In this document: piece by piece, positions 22,408 to 31,198 of the stretch | How the letters are laid out: each line of letters begins with the position of its first letter | Position numbering within the stretch: the first letter of the stretch is position 1 | Assembly (NCBI GenBank): GCA_964432995.1 | Contig: CAYSPU010000008.1 | Span: forward strand, 1 to 47,167 | From: CAYSPU01 sp964432995 | GTDB lineage: Bacteria > Verrucomicrobiota > Verrucomicrobiia > Limisphaerales > JAHDYP01 | Direction: 5' to 3' | DNA length: 47,167 bases | Program-made: the position numbers and the translations under genes | The notes under the pieces: model-generated | Seen by the model: only the letters and a program-made list of their open reading frames with translations | The model's database searches: none | What the model was told of the DNA's origin: nothing

Positions 22408-22518
22408 CCACGGATGAACACCGATGAACACGGATTCAGACCGGGATTTGGGGTTCACCCACGGGACGGATACCCGGCGCCGCCCCACTCCTTGATCTCC
22501 GTGTCCATCGGTGGTTGG
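22408..22518. repeat. Inverted repeat of the AACCACGGATG type
   Basis: The left end AACCACGGATGAACACCGAT and the right end CCGTGTCCATCGGTGGTT are inverted copies enclosing about 60 bases. It lies between converging genes and may act as a MITE-like remnant or a bidirectional terminator; no coding content. Confidence 0.65.
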
Positions 22519-22541
22519 CCTGCGTTTACCGGGTGGAACCG

Positions 22542-23939
22542 TCAGGCCCGCTTCGCGTAATACGCGTCGACCCGCGCCGCCACGTCCTTGTAGCCGATGT
22601 CGACCTCGTAGATCAGCTTGTATTGCTCGACCGCCTCGTCGGGCTTGCCCATCTTTTCCAGCGCCAGGCCGAGCGAGTAGAGGAGATCCTTCTTCTCGTC
22701 GTCAAACACCGCCTTCTCGCGAAGGGCCGTTTGCAGGGTGCGCACGGCGAGGTCGTGAATGCCGCGGCGGGTGAAGCATTGGCCGAGGTAGTGGAGGGCC
22801 GCGATGCGGCGGTGCGGGTTGGCCTGGGCTTTCTGCAGCTCCTGGATGGCCTCCGTCAGCTTGCCGGCCCGGAAGTACAGCTCTCCCAGATCGAAGCGGA
22901 GTTGCAGGTCGTTCGGGTACTGCTCGGCCAGCTTCCGTCCTCGTTCCAGTTCGTAGGTCTGTCGCTCGGCCTCGAGGCGGGCCTTCTGCTCCGCGTAGTC
23001 GGCCGCCTGCGGATCCAACGCGGCCAGCGCCGCATCGTGTTTCCGCAGAGTCGTCTCGGTGATGGCGCGCTCGAGTGTGGGCTCCGACATCCCCTCGGAG
23101 TCGATGATCCGCTGGTAAGCCGCCAGCGCCTGGTCGTACTGACCTTTCTGGGTGTAAAGCTCGGCGGTGGTGCGGAGCAGACGCATGTTCTTCGGTTCCT
23201 TCGCCAGGCGGAGTTCGTTCTCGGCGATCAGGCGGGCGGCAACGTCATCGGTCTTGACTTCGCGCTTTTCCTGTTCGAGGGAGACGGCCTCCTCCTTGTT
23301 GCGCAGGACATCGCGGTAGGATCCGGTGCCGTCTTCCAGCCCTTCATAGCCGCCCTCGGTCAGCGTGCGCCTGGCGGCAATATTCTTGAGGGCCTGCGCG
23401 ATCTCCGGGTCGTTCGGAAACGCCTGGGCCAACTCGCTCAAAACCGTGTCGGCTTTCGCCATCCGGCCGGCACGCGACAGCGCCTGCGCCAGGCGCAGCG
23501 CTCCATCGCGGTCCGGCGAGATCCGATACGCGGCCTCGAGCGACAGCACGGCCGTGCGCGGGTAATCGGCGGTCAGCGCGGCATCGGCGATGATGCGGTG
23601 GGCGGCGGCGCTCTGCGGGTCGCTGGCCAGGACCTGCTCGGCGGTGTGCATGGCCTCGATCGGGTTGTTGCGCAGCTCGAGTTGGGCTTTGGCAATCAGG
23701 GGGGAGTTGCTGGCGGTACCCAGCATCCGTTTGAAGAAGCCGCCGCCTTTGGTCCCGGCGCGACGGATCTGGGCCGCGTGCAAAGCCTGCCGGCAATCGA
23801 AGAACGACGGTTCCTGGCGGAGGATCCCCTCGAACAGCGCGATGGCGTAATCGAGGTTGTTCTTCTGGAAAGCCGCCAGTCCCTTCTCGTACTGCTCACG
23901 GAGGGCGCGGCCAACTTCGGCAATCCCCTTTTCCGGCAT
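22542..23939 (-). CDS. TPR-repeat protein
   Basis: This 465-residue protein consists almost wholly of helical tetratricopeptide-like repeats, for example YEKGLAAFQKNNLDYAIALF, QYDQALAAYQRII, GELYFRAGKLTEAIQELQKA and LGLALEKMGKPDEAVEQYKL. A charged middle part (EEAVSLEQEKREVKTDDVAA) is probably a linker. No signal peptide is visible from the ATG at 23939, so it is likely cytoplasmic and acts as a scaffold. The alternative start 12 codons upstream adds an unlikely tail. No partner gene is evident; the gene upstream is an unknown protein. Confidence 0.85.
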   Translation of the reverse strand: MPEKGIAEVGRALREQYEKGLAAFQKNNLDYAIALFEGILRQEPSFFDCRQALHAAQIRRAGTKGGGFFKRMLGTASNSPLIAKAQLELRNNPIEAMHTAEQVLASDPQSAAAHRIIADAALTADYPRTAVLSLEAAYRISPDRDGALRLAQALSRAGRMAKADTVLSELAQAFPNDPEIAQALKNIAARRTLTEGGYEGLEDGTGSYRDVLRNKEEAVSLEQEKREVKTDDVAARLIAENELRLAKEPKNMRLLRTTAELYTQKGQYDQALAAYQRIIDSEGMSEPTLERAITETTLRKHDAALAALDPQAADYAEQKARLEAERQTYELERGRKLAEQYPNDLQLRFDLGELYFRAGKLTEAIQELQKAQANPHRRIAALHYLGQCFTRRGIHDLAVRTLQTALREKAVFDDEKKDLLYSLGLALEKMGKPDEAVEQYKLIYEVDIGYKDVAARVDAYYAKRA

Positions 23940-24006
23940 GCGGGCAGTGTACCGTCCGCTTCGACAGAATTCCACCTCAAAGCCGCGGTCCCAAACCCAA
24001 CCGGCG

Positions 24007-24690
24007 TCAATGGAAACCCAGCGCTCGTCGGTCGCCGAGGCGGGTCGCTCTTGGCGGTTCCGGCCAGCGCGGGCTCGACAGCCCGTCCAGGCTCCTCACG
24101 TGAGCGACGAGTTCCTCCCGGCACCACCGAATCCGCTTCAGCAACTGGTTCATCTGCCAGTCCGGAACAGCAGCCCCCTCCGTGAGCAGGGAAAACACGA
24201 TGACGCTGAGCAGGAAATCGGCCTGGCTCTCGGGGCTGCCCGACACCTCGCGCCCCTCGAAGCCGGTAAGACGACGGAAGCGCGCGAGCATCGCCTCGGT
24301 GACCGCGTGAGGCGCTGCTCTTGCCCCGGGAACCGGGGGCGGCGCCGAAGCCGAGCGGGACGCCGGCACCCGCGCTGGCGTCGAGGCCCCCGCCCGCGGC
24401 TTCGCAGACGCGGATGCGACCGTAGGAGATCGGGCGGGAACGGGCCGGAGATCCGGCGTCCCCCGCAGGAGCGCAACCTCCGGAACGGGAATCCCCTTCC
24501 GCCGCAACCGAAGCCGCGCCCGCTGCAGGGCAAAGGCGTGGAATTCCGCCGCAACCTCCGGACGTCGCGCCTGGCTGACCGCGGGGAGATCGTGCGCCAA
24601 CAGCCGCGCCCAGTCCTCGGACATCTGGCGGCAGCGGTCCAGCCATCGTTTCCACTCGCGCGGTGGCATTTCAGAATCGTGCGGGTCCAT
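24007..24690 (-). CDS. Hypothetical protein
   Basis: I do not recognise this 227-residue protein. It has a helical N-terminal part (PPREWKRWLDRCRQMSEDW), a proline/alanine-rich low-complexity middle (about residues 85-130), and a helical C-terminal domain (FLLSVIVFSLLTEGAAVPDW then MNQLLKRIRWCREELV). It could be a small scaffold or regulator. The start at 24690 (MDPHDSEMPP) is chosen because further upstream the frame runs into the divergent spacer. Reading-frame choice is supported by length and composition only. Confidence 0.55.
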   Translation of the reverse strand: MDPHDSEMPPREWKRWLDRCRQMSEDWARLLAHDLPAVSQARRPEVAAEFHAFALQRARLRLRRKGIPVPEVALLRGTPDLRPVPARSPTVASASAKPRAGASTPARVPASRSASAPPPVPGARAAPHAVTEAMLARFRRLTGFEGREVSGSPESQADFLLSVIVFSLLTEGAAVPDWQMNQLLKRIRWCREELVAHVRSLDGLSSPRWPEPPRATRLGDRRALGFH

Positions 24691-24993
24691 CGTCCCCTCC
24701 GCGTGGCACGCAGCCGGCTCCGGGACCGACTTCGTGGCCAAGCCGAACCGCTGCCCGCGACGTAGCATGGCGGGTAGTTCTCCCCAACGTCAACCCGTCG
24801 GTTCCTCATTCCGCTTCCGACGATGCTTCGGCGACTTGCCGGATTCGCGGGAGCGCCGCGCCGCGGCACGTCGGGTGCCGTGCGCGCGTCCCGTCAGGTG
24901 TGTGCCCGTTTTGTGTGTTGATTGCGGCCAGCGCTGATCCCAGAATTGCGCCCGGAGCTGGCGCGACCACACGGCCACAGGAAAAGACCGAGC
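24691..24993. other. Intergenic spacer between divergent genes
   Basis: About 300 bases between the unknown - strand gene and waaA. I see no gene, RNA or clear promoter element in it; both promoters are presumably here. Confidence 0.5.
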
Positions 24994-26334
24994 ATGCGGC
25001 GTCTCTACAACATTCTGTTTCTCTTCTTCTTCTGCCTGAGCGCACCGTATTACTTCTTCAGGATGTGGCGCCGCGGGCATTGGCAGGCAGGTTTCGGCCA
25101 GCGCTTCGGGCGCTACTCCCCCCGCCTCAAGCAAGTGCTCACCAACCGGCATGTCGTCTGGTTGCACGCGGTCAGCGTCGGCGAGGTCAACCTTTGCACC
25201 CAGTTGATTCAGGCGCTGGAACTGCGGTTGCCCAACGCCAAGATCTTGGTATCGACCACCACGTCCACGGGCATGGCGGAGCTGCGCCGGAGACTCCCGT
25301 CCCACATCGAGAAGATTTACTACCCGCTCGACCGCAAGCGGTATGTGGCGCGCGCCCTGAGCGTGATCGATCCGGAAGCCGTGATCCTGGTGGAGGCGGA
25401 GATCTGGCCGAACTTCCTGTGGCGGTTGCGGGACAAGCGAATCCCGGTGTTTCTGGTGAACGCCCGGCTTTCGGAGCGCTCCTACCGGGGCTACCGGAGA
25501 CTGCGGTTCCTGTTCCGCCCGCTGTTCGCCTCCTTCGCCGGGGTGGGAGCGCAAAGCGAAGCCGACGCCGCCCGCCTGCGCGAGTTGGGATGCCGCCCGG
25601 AAGCGGTGCAGGTGGTGGGCAGCCTCAAGTTCGACGCCGCGCATTTGGCGGAGCGACGCGCGGTGGATGTGCCCGGCTTGATGGGCCAACTGGGAATCCC
25701 GCCGGAAGCGCCCATCCTGGTGGCGGGGAGCACGCATGCCGGAGAGGAAGCCCTGCTGGCGGATCTCTTCGGACGCCTCAAGGCCCGGCACCCCGGGCTC
25801 GTCCTGGTTTTGGTCCCGCGGCACTTCGAACGGGGACGGGAAGTCGGGAACGTTCTGGCCGACCGGAAGCTGCGTTTCGTCTACCGGAGCGAAATCACGT
25901 CGAGCACCCGCCGCGCCCCGGGCGAGGTCGATTGCCTCCTCGTCAATACCACCGGCGAACTGCGGGCCTTCTACGAGGTCGCCAGTGTGGTCTTCGTAGG
26001 CAAGAGCATGGCGGCCCCCGGCGGGGGACAGAACCCCATCGAACCCGCCGCTCAGGGAAAGGCCATTGTCTTCGGGCCGCACATGGGGAACTTCGCCGCC
26101 ATCGCCTCGGCGTTCGTCCGGGGAAAGGGGGCGATTCAGGTGCGCGATGCGGCCGAGTTGGAGGCGGCGCTGCAGACGCTCCTGGCCGATGCCGCCGCCC
26201 GCCGCGCGCTGGGGGAGAACGCCCGGACCATCGTCCACGCGAGTCGCGGGGCGCTGGAGCGGACCATCGACCTGATTGTGAAGCCGCTGGAGGGCTCCGA
26301 GCTGTATGTCGCCCCTCCCGAGGGATCAGGTTAG
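24994..26334 (+). CDS. waaA: 3-deoxy-D-manno-octulosonic acid (Kdo) transferase
   Basis: This 446-residue GT30-type glycosyltransferase transfers Kdo from CMP-Kdo to lipid A precursor at the inner membrane. An N-terminal hydrophobic anchor (YNILFLFFFCLSAPYYFF) precedes the GT-B fold. Landmarks are VWLHAVSVGEVN, VSTTTSTGM, VEAEIWPNFLWRL (catalytic-Glu region), VAGSTHAGEE, RHFERGREV and the nucleotide-binding GQNPIEPAAQGKAIVFGP. It implies an LPS-bearing outer membrane. The ATG at 24994 fits the anchor at the terminus. Its 3' end overlaps the end of pilT by 9 bases, tail to tail. Confidence 0.93.
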   Translation: MRRLYNILFLFFFCLSAPYYFFRMWRRGHWQAGFGQRFGRYSPRLKQVLTNRHVVWLHAVSVGEVNLCTQLIQALELRLPNAKILVSTTTSTGMAELRRRLPSHIEKIYYPLDRKRYVARALSVIDPEAVILVEAEIWPNFLWRLRDKRIPVFLVNARLSERSYRGYRRLRFLFRPLFASFAGVGAQSEADAARLRELGCRPEAVQVVGSLKFDAAHLAERRAVDVPGLMGQLGIPPEAPILVAGSTHAGEEALLADLFGRLKARHPGLVLVLVPRHFERGREVGNVLADRKLRFVYRSEITSSTRRAPGEVDCLLVNTTGELRAFYEVASVVFVGKSMAAPGGGQNPIEPAAQGKAIVFGPHMGNFAAIASAFVRGKGAIQVRDAAELEAALQTLLADAAARRALGENARTIVHASRGALERTIDLIVKPLEGSELYVAPPEGSG

Positions 26335-27414
26335 GATGCGCCGCGCTTCGTCGAGGAAGATCCCCTTGAAGTTCATCTCGAGGGCCTGCGGGTTGGTGGC
26401 CTTGGCGAGCGCCTCTTTCTCGGTAACCTTCTTCTCCTTGACCAGGTTGTAGAGGGCCTGGTTGAAGTTCTGCATCCCGTCTTCGACTCCCGTTTCAATG
26501 GCCGCCGCCAGTTTGTCCAGACGGTTCTCCTCGAGGAGCTTCTTGACGGTGGCGGTATTGATCATGATCTCGAGGGCGGGCATGACCGTCCCGTGGACGG
26601 TGGTGACCATGCGCTGGCAGACCACCGCCTGCAGGGTGGAGGAGAGTTGCCGGCGCACCTGATCCCGTTCGTCGGCCTTGAAAAAGTCGAGAATGCGCCC
26701 CACGGACTGGGCAGCGTTGGTGGTGTGCAGGGTCGAGAGGACGAGATGCCCGGTATCGGCCGCGCTCATGGCGGCCGAGAAGCTGATGGCATCGCGCATT
26801 TCTCCGATCATGATGACATCGGGGTCCTGCCGGAGGACGTGCTTGAGGCCGGCCTCGAACGAGAGCGTGTCCAGGCCCACCTCCCGTTGTTCGATCACCG
26901 ATTGGTTGTCCTCGAAGACATACTCGATCGGGTCCTCCAGCGTGATGATGTGCTTTTTGAAGTTGGCGTTGATGTGCTCGATCATGGCGGCCAGCGTGGT
27001 GGACTTGCCACAGCCGGTCGTGCCGGAGAGCAGGACGATACCGCGCGGCGACTCGGCGATCTGCTTGAGGATCGGCAGCAATCCCAGTTCCTCAAAGCTG
27101 GGCACCTTCGTCTTCACGTACCGCATCGAAAGGGCGTACTCCCCCTTCTGCTGGAAGAGATTGGTACGGAACCGCCCGATGCCGGGAACGAAGTAGGAAA
27201 AGTCCACCTCGTGATCTGACTCGAGGCGGCGTTGCAGATGCCTGGGAACCATCGCCTGCACCACCTCTTCCATCCAGGGGGCGGTGGGCACCGGCGCCTG
27301 AATCGCAATCAGTTGCCGGTTGATCCGGAAGATCACCGGGCCGCCAATCTTGAGATGAACATCGGAAGCTCCGCCCTCAATGGCGGTCTGCAGGATACGG
27401 TGAAAGATCTCCAT
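26326..27414 (-). CDS. pilT: Type IV pilus retraction ATPase PilT
   Basis: This 362-residue hexameric secretion ATPase powers retraction of type IV pili and twitching. It has Walker A GTTGCGKSTT (131-140), the Asp box IITLEDPIEYVFED, Walker B DPDVIMIGEMRD (197-208) and the His box HLVLSTLHTTNA (223-234). The start MEIFHRILQTAIEGGASDVH is the usual PilT/PilU N-terminus. It lies 20 bases after a small PilZ-like gene on the same strand, a pairing that suggests control by cyclic-di-GMP. PilU is an alternative name within the family, but the motifs fit PilT at least as well. Confidence 0.93.
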   Translation of the reverse strand: MEIFHRILQTAIEGGASDVHLKIGGPVIFRINRQLIAIQAPVPTAPWMEEVVQAMVPRHLQRRLESDHEVDFSYFVPGIGRFRTNLFQQKGEYALSMRYVKTKVPSFEELGLLPILKQIAESPRGIVLLSGTTGCGKSTTLAAMIEHINANFKKHIITLEDPIEYVFEDNQSVIEQREVGLDTLSFEAGLKHVLRQDPDVIMIGEMRDAISFSAAMSAADTGHLVLSTLHTTNAAQSVGRILDFFKADERDQVRRQLSSTLQAVVCQRMVTTVHGTVMPALEIMINTATVKKLLEENRLDKLAAAIETGVEDGMQNFNQALYNLVKEKKVTEKEALAKATNPQALEMNFKGIFLDEARRILT

Positions 27415-27434
27415 GAATACCTCGAACTCCCCTC

Positions 27435-27761
27435 CTAGGCCAGCCCCGCATGCGCCATGGAGCGCAGCCGCTCTTGGGACTGTCTCGACAGATTCAGAAA
27501 GAGCAGCGAAACCGCGTAGCCCACGTGCCGGCTGCCGTCACAGGCCACCACCACCCCCGTGCCGCGCACCCCGCTCCGCTGACCAGGCGCGGAAAGGTCC
27601 ACGGTCATCTCCGTCCACACCGGAAAGGCCTGGGGCGATCGAAACTCGACGCCGTTGGGTCGAATCGAAACGAGGGACGAGGGCACCACGAACCGGCTCT
27701 CGCAGGTTTCGACCACGAAATCGGCGCCCATCGCCGAGGAATCCGATCTGCTTGCTGCCAT
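27435..27761 (-). CDS. Small PilZ-like protein
   Basis: This 108-residue protein has weak similarity to PilZ domains: SIRPNGVEFRSP, then MTVDLSAPG and an internal beta-rich segment GTGVVVACDGSRHVGYAVSLLF resembling the end of the PilZ barrel. The classical RxxxR and DxSxxG c-di-GMP motifs are not obvious, so binding of the nucleotide is doubtful. It lies directly upstream of pilT in the same transcription unit, which supports a role in pilus control. The start at 27761 is preferred over one 16 codons upstream. Confidence 0.6.
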   Translation of the reverse strand: MAASRSDSSAMGADFVVETCESRFVVPSSLVSIRPNGVEFRSPQAFPVWTEMTVDLSAPGQRSGVRGTGVVVACDGSRHVGYAVSLLFLNLSRQSQERLRSMAHAGLA

Positions 27762-27816
27762 ATGATGGTTTGAGGTGACCCAATGTACCACACGCGCCCG
27801 CCGCGTCAACTCGCCG

Positions 27817-28854
27817 TCACCACTCGATGACCGCCGCTCCCCAGGTCAAACCGGCCCCGAAGACCATGAGCAGGATCAAGTCGCCCCGTTCAATCCGCCC
27901 GGAACTCACCGCCTCGTCCAGGGCGATCGCCACCGATGCCGCCGAGGTGTTGCCATAGCGATGCAGGTTGACGAACATCTGCCCGTCCTGAACCCCCAGG
28001 CGCTCCCCCACCGCCTCGATGATCCGCTGGTTGGCTTGATGGGGAATGACACACTTGATCTGGCGGATGTCCAGGGAGCACCGGCGCAGGCTCTCGAGCG
28101 CGGCGTTGTACATGGAGTTCACGGCGCTCTTGAACACCTCTCTCCCCTCCATGCGCAGGAAGTGCATCCGTTTCCCCACCGATTCCGCGGTTGCGGGACA
28201 GCGACTGCCGCCTCCGGGCATGAGCAGCAGCCCGGCCTTGCTGCCGTCCGCACCCATGCAGACCGTCAGCAAACCGTGGGCTTCGGGTCGGTTCTGCAGG
28301 ACGGCGGCCCCCGCCCCGTCGCCGAACAGAACGCAGGTGTTCCGATCCGACCAATCGGTGATCGTCGAGAGCTTCTCGGCCGCGATGACCAGGACGGTGT
28401 TGTAGGTCCGGGACATGATGAACTGCTGGCCGATCTCGAGACCGTAGATGAATCCCGAACAGGCGGCCTCGATATCGAACCCCGCCGCCCGCACGGCCCC
28501 GATCTTCTCCTGAACCAGACACGCCGTGGCCGGAAAGGGCATATCGGGCGTGATGGTCGCCACAATGACCAAGTCAATCTGTTCCGGTTTCAGGTCGGTG
28601 CGCTCCAGGGCGCGGCGCGCCGCCTTGACGGCCAAGTCCGAAGTGAACTCCGTGGGCGCCGCGATATGGCGCTCCTTGATTCCGGTTCGGGTGGTAATCC
28701 ACTCGTCCGACGTGTCCACCATCTTCTCCAAATCGGCGTTGGTCAGGACGTTTTCCGGCACATAGGATCCCACCGCAAGGATGGAGCAGGGGCGTCCCCG
28801 GAAACCGTGCGCGGCCCGGGGATTGGTAAAGGTCCGCTTGGGCAGTGTAGTCAT
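27817..28854 (-). CDS. fabH: 3-oxoacyl-ACP synthase III
   Basis: This 345-residue condensing enzyme joins acetyl-CoA (or another acyl-CoA) with malonyl-ACP to begin fatty-acid synthesis. The catalytic triad is visible: C132 in ACSGFIYG, H272 in PHQANQRI and N302 in RYGNTSAASV. Its start overlaps the plsX stop by 4 bases (ATGA), the usual plsX-fabH coupling that links phospholipid and fatty-acid synthesis. The N-terminus is about 20 residues longer than in E. coli. Confidence 0.96.
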   Translation of the reverse strand: MTTLPKRTFTNPRAAHGFRGRPCSILAVGSYVPENVLTNADLEKMVDTSDEWITTRTGIKERHIAAPTEFTSDLAVKAARRALERTDLKPEQIDLVIVATITPDMPFPATACLVQEKIGAVRAAGFDIEAACSGFIYGLEIGQQFIMSRTYNTVLVIAAEKLSTITDWSDRNTCVLFGDGAGAAVLQNRPEAHGLLTVCMGADGSKAGLLLMPGGGSRCPATAESVGKRMHFLRMEGREVFKSAVNSMYNAALESLRRCSLDIRQIKCVIPHQANQRIIEAVGERLGVQDGQMFVNLHRYGNTSAASVAIALDEAVSSGRIERGDLILLMVFGAGLTWGAAVIEW

Positions 28855-29897
28855 ACAACAGCGGCGGCACTCTCCGCCGAACCGGCGCGGAGGAGGAGTT
28901 CCTGCGCCGCGGATATCTCTCTCATCATGTGGCGGTTGATATCGTGTTGGATCGCCTCGGTCGTCACGCGCAAAGCGTTCATGATGGCCCGTTCCCGGGC
29001 TGATCCGTGGGCTTTCATCACGTTCCCGTTCAGGCCGAGGAGCGGGGCCCCGCCATAGCCGTCCGGGTCCATGCGGCGCACGATGGTCCGAAACGCATTT
29101 TGGGCCAGCAAGGCCCCGATCTTCCGCTTCAGGTTGGCCTTCAACTCCGTCTTCAGCCAGAGCAACATGCCGCGGGCGAGGCTCTCGCAGGTCTTCAGCA
29201 CGATGTTCCCCACAAACCCGTCACAAATGACCACATCCACCCGGTTGTTGAACAGATCGTGCCCTTCCACGTTCCCGATGAAGTTGATGTCGACCCTCTT
29301 GCATAGCTTGTAGGCCTCCAGCGTGAGTTCGTTCCCTTTGATTTCCTCCGTGCCCACGCTGAGAATCCCCACGCGCGGAGAGCGATGGCCCAGAATCTCG
29401 CGGGAGTAGACGCTGCCCATGATCGCGTATTGGAGCAGGTGTAGCGGTTTGCAGTCGATGTTGGCCCCGGAATCCAGGAGCACAAAATCGTTCTCCGGGG
29501 CGGGAATCACGGTGGCGATCCCGGGACGGTCGACGCCCGGGAGGGTTTTAAGCCGGACCGTCGATGCGGCGACCAGGCCACCGGTGTTGCCCGTGGATAC
29601 CACGGCGTCCGCCTGGCCGTCGCGCACGAGGTCGATGGCGCGGAGGATGGAGCAGTCCTTCTTGCGTCGCAAGGCGGCCACCGGTTTGTCGTCCATCGCC
29701 AGCACTTCGCTGGCGTGAACCACCTGCACCCGCGCGTCACGGAGGCGGCTCCGCGCCAGGGCGCCTTCGATCTCCTCGCGTTGTCCCACCACGAACACCG
29801 CGGCAATCCGGTCGTTCGCCTCCAAGGCCAGCTTGATCCCTTCCACCACCACCCCGCAGCCATGGTCTCCGCCCATCACATCGACTGCGATTCGCAT
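28851..29897 (-). CDS. plsX: Phosphate acyltransferase PlsX
   Basis: This 348-residue enzyme makes acyl-phosphate from acyl-ACP for phospholipid synthesis. It begins MRIAVDVMGGDHG, the invariant PlsX N-terminus, and contains STGNTGGLVAA, LLDSGANIDC, ILSVGTEEIKGNE and VVICDGFVGNIVLKTCE. It stands between rpmF and fabH, the conserved bacterial order rpmF-plsX-fabH. A hairpin with a T-run precedes it and may tune readthrough from rpmF. Confidence 0.97.
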   Translation of the reverse strand: MRIAVDVMGGDHGCGVVVEGIKLALEANDRIAAVFVVGQREEIEGALARSRLRDARVQVVHASEVLAMDDKPVAALRRKKDCSILRAIDLVRDGQADAVVSTGNTGGLVAASTVRLKTLPGVDRPGIATVIPAPENDFVLLDSGANIDCKPLHLLQYAIMGSVYSREILGHRSPRVGILSVGTEEIKGNELTLEAYKLCKRVDINFIGNVEGHDLFNNRVDVVICDGFVGNIVLKTCESLARGMLLWLKTELKANLKRKIGALLAQNAFRTIVRRMDPDGYGGAPLLGLNGNVMKAHGSARERAIMNALRVTTEAIQHDINRHMMREISAAQELLLRAGSAESAAAVV

Positions 29898-29906
29898 GGA
29901 CGAAAA

Positions 29907-29938
29907 GAGCGCGAACGGATCCCGATCCCTTCGCGCTC
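29907..29938 (-). terminator. Hairpin with T-run between rpmF and plsX (possible attenuator)
   Basis: A perfect 9-bp stem GAGCGCGAA/TTCGCGCTC (29907-29915 and 29930-29938) has a 14-base loop. On the - strand it is followed by CTTTTCG just before the plsX start. The T-run is short, so partial termination is the most that can be claimed. Confidence 0.4.
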
Positions 29939-29949
29939 ACCAGATCTGG

Positions 29950-30135
29950 TCAAGCCACGTCGACGCTGATCACCTGTCGGCCCTTGTAGTATCCGCAGCT
30001 CGGGCAAACCCGATGCGGCACGTAAGGAGCCGAGCACTGGGGGCAGGTCGTCAGTTGCGGCAACTTGAGAACGCTGTTGTAGGCGCGGCGCATCCGCTGT
30101 CGGCTGCGCGACGGTTTTCGTTTCGGTACACCCAT
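29950..30135 (-). CDS. rpmF: 50S ribosomal protein L32
   Basis: This 61-residue protein begins MGVPKRKPSRSRQRMRRAY, typical of L32, and carries a zinc-ribbon pair CPQC and CPSCG (C+ form). It is a structural part of the large ribosomal subunit. It lies 13 bases after the yceD stop, the usual order. Confidence 0.96.
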   Translation of the reverse strand: MGVPKRKPSRSRQRMRRAYNSVLKLPQLTTCPQCSAPYVPHRVCPSCGYYKGRQVISVDVA

Positions 30136-30148
30136 AAATCCAAGTGGT

Positions 30149-30637
30149 TCAAAGTCCCAACTGGTCCAACGCGTCCCACGCGGACGATGCCTCCGTCGAG
30201 GCAGTCACACCGCCCGGATGGTCCGTGGACGCCGCTGGCCTGCCCGGCAAGCCAGCGCACTCAGGCCTACACAACGGCCGTTGTGGCAGGGCCAGCAAAA
30301 TATCTTCGCGCAGGTAGGGCGTCAAGTCCACGCAGTCGTTCCGTAGCTGGACGCAATCCTCTCCCTCCCAGCAAAGCAAACGGGCCCAATTGTTTAGCGC
30401 AACGGTTACGGGGAACGCCTGCAGGCAGCGGGCGCACTCCGCACGCAGCGAGATCTCGAGTCGGCCTTGCAGGAGGATTCCCTGCTCATGCTGCTCCGCC
30501 TCAAAGTCATACGTCAGTGGACTGGTCACCGTCAGCAACTCATCGATGCTCCCCAGATCGAGATCCTCCACGGAGAGTCTCCCGTCAAAGCGGATCGCCG
30601 ACTGGCGCAGGTGTCGGATGTTCAGGATCAATGCCAT
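30149..30637 (-). CDS. yceD: YceD/DUF177 family protein
   Basis: This 162-residue protein has the DUF177 landmarks CARCLQAF and a second CRPEC cysteine pair near residues 122-126. Family members affect 23S rRNA accumulation and stand next to rpmF, as here. The C-terminal 30 residues are of low complexity. The start overlaps the end of coaD by 10 bases, so the gene is translated after coaD in one transcript. Confidence 0.9.
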   Translation of the reverse strand: MALILNIRHLRQSAIRFDGRLSVEDLDLGSIDELLTVTSPLTYDFEAEQHEQGILLQGRLEISLRAECARCLQAFPVTVALNNWARLLCWEGEDCVQLRNDCVDLTPYLREDILLALPQRPLCRPECAGLPGRPAASTDHPGGVTASTEASSAWDALDQLGL

Positions 30638-31143
30638 ACGGAACCTCCCGGGGTCGGATGCCGCCTGCCGCGCAGCTTGCTCCTCAGCGCCTTGCGCACG
30701 GCCGGGGGCACAAACGGGCTGACGTCACCGCCGAGCCGTGAAATCTCCTTCACCACCCGGGAGCTGAGGAAGGTGTAGGTGTCCTTCGGCATCATGAAGA
30801 TCGTCTCCACCTTCTCGCACAGCTTTCGGTTCATTAACGCGAGCTGAAACTCGAACTCGAAATCCGACACGGCTCGCAGTCCCCGGATGATCGCCTGTCC
30901 CTTCTGGCGCACCACATACTCCACCAGCAAGCCTTCAAACGTGTCCACCCGCACGTGCGGCAACCCTCGAGTCGAACACTCGACCAACCGCCGCCGCTCC
31001 TCCAGAGTGAAGAGCGGCTGCTTCGCGTCGTTCTCCGCCACCGCCACGATGACCCGGTCGAAGAGACGCGCAGCTCGCTCGATCAAGTCGAGGTGGCCGT
31101 TGGTCAGGGGGTCGAAACTACCCGGATAGATCACCGTTCGCAT
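30628..31143 (-). CDS. coaD: Phosphopantetheine adenylyltransferase
   Basis: This 171-residue enzyme catalyses the penultimate step of coenzyme A synthesis. It begins MRTVIYPGSFDPLTNGHLDL with the nucleotidyltransferase motif NGHL (H17), then IIRGLRAVSDFEFEFQLA and YTFLSSRVVKEI. Length is normal. It heads the coaD-yceD-rpmF-plsX-fabH cluster; rsmD, often directly upstream in other bacteria, is not here. Confidence 0.97.
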   Translation of the reverse strand: MRTVIYPGSFDPLTNGHLDLIERAARLFDRVIVAVAENDAKQPLFTLEERRRLVECSTRGLPHVRVDTFEGLLVEYVVRQKGQAIIRGLRAVSDFEFEFQLALMNRKLCEKVETIFMMPKDTYTFLSSRVVKEISRLGGDVSPFVPPAVRKALRSKLRGRRHPTPGGSVWH

Positions 31144-31198
31144 AGAAACCCTTCGATTCGCTTCCCCGGAGCCGGTCGCACCGTTCTTCCCGGGCGGG

